Below are positions 6,037-6,075 of a DNA stretch of 6,075 nucleotides, piece by piece. The notes under the pieces are model-generated. The model made no database searches, was not told where the DNA came from, and worked only from the letters and a program-made list of their open reading frames with translations. The DNA is from Gemmatimonadota bacterium (GTDB taxonomy: Bacteria; GCA-2686955): NCBI GenBank assembly GCA_002686955.1, contig NYZA01000019.1:1-6075 (forward strand), given 5' to 3'. Each line of letters opens with the position of its first letter. Position 1 is the stretch's first letter. The position numbers and the translations under genes are program-made.

Positions 6037-6037
6037 G
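6020..6037. promoter_or_regulatory. Imperfect 18-bp dyad overlapping the -35, candidate operator
   Basis: Read on the minus strand, CTTGACTA and TAGACAAG flank a GA centre; the arms match at seven of eight pairs. It covers the candidate -35 TTGACT and the start of the spacer, where a repressor would block polymerase. TTGAC/GTCTA-type dyads of this length are common for TetR-family repressors. Symmetry alone is not statistically striking (seven of nine pairs); position is what supports the call. Confidence 0.4.
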
Positions 6038-6075
6038 GGGATTCACTGATTGGCAGAGAGCCGTCACGATCTAGA

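Overview
The window is GC-rich (about 60% by eye) bacterial DNA. All supported genes lie on the minus strand, so the biological reading direction runs from 6075 down to 1. The content suggests a free-living, metabolically versatile bacterium: a luciferase-like (probably F420-dependent) oxidoreductase, a double hot-dog MaoC-like protein, a DUF1214 protein, a non-heme-iron dioxygenase candidate and a spinster-type MFS carrier. Such combinations are common in uncultured high-GC soil or marine lineages (deltaproteobacterial/Myxococcota-like, Binatota-like) and in some Actinobacteria. The sequence alone does not settle the phylum.

Layout in transcription order: (1) 6075-5914, a leader with a candidate promoter whose -35 is overlapped by an imperfect dyad; (2) 5913-4945, a 322-aa protein with an HxD...H...RxS pattern, read here as a 2-oxoglutarate/Fe(II) dioxygenase-like enzyme; (3) 4944-4620, a 325-bp gap holding a strong 22-bp dyad (4705-4726) and a cluster of CTCGAG palindromes just before the next gene; (4) 4619-3450, a 389-aa double hot-dog (FAS1-like dehydratase/MaoC) protein whose usual catalytic Asp/His pair looks altered in both halves; (5) 3449-3197, a 253-bp gap without convincing coding; (6) 3196-1904, a 430-aa spinster-family MFS transporter; (7) 1907-1653, a possible 84-aa small gene whose GTG start overlaps the MFS stop as GTGA; (8) 1631-519, a 370-aa DUF1214 protein with a GTG start and a near-ideal AAGGAG site; (9) 479 to the window edge, the N-terminal 159 residues of a luciferase-like oxidoreductase.

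The last four genes (MFS, small ORF, DUF1214, luciferase-like) are tightly spaced and probably one operon. The first two genes have longer leaders and may have their own promoters. The inferred theme is uptake and oxidative or hydratase-type processing of a hydrophobic or CoA-linked substrate: a carrier, a hot-dog acyl-binding protein, and two different redox enzyme classes. No CoA ligase, thiolase or acyl-CoA dehydrogenase is in the window, so the substrate cannot be named. I see no RNA genes, CRISPR array, insertion sequence or phage feature. The most unusual points are the regulatory dyads, the altered hot-dog active sites, the divergent dioxygenase candidate and the translationally coupled small ORF.
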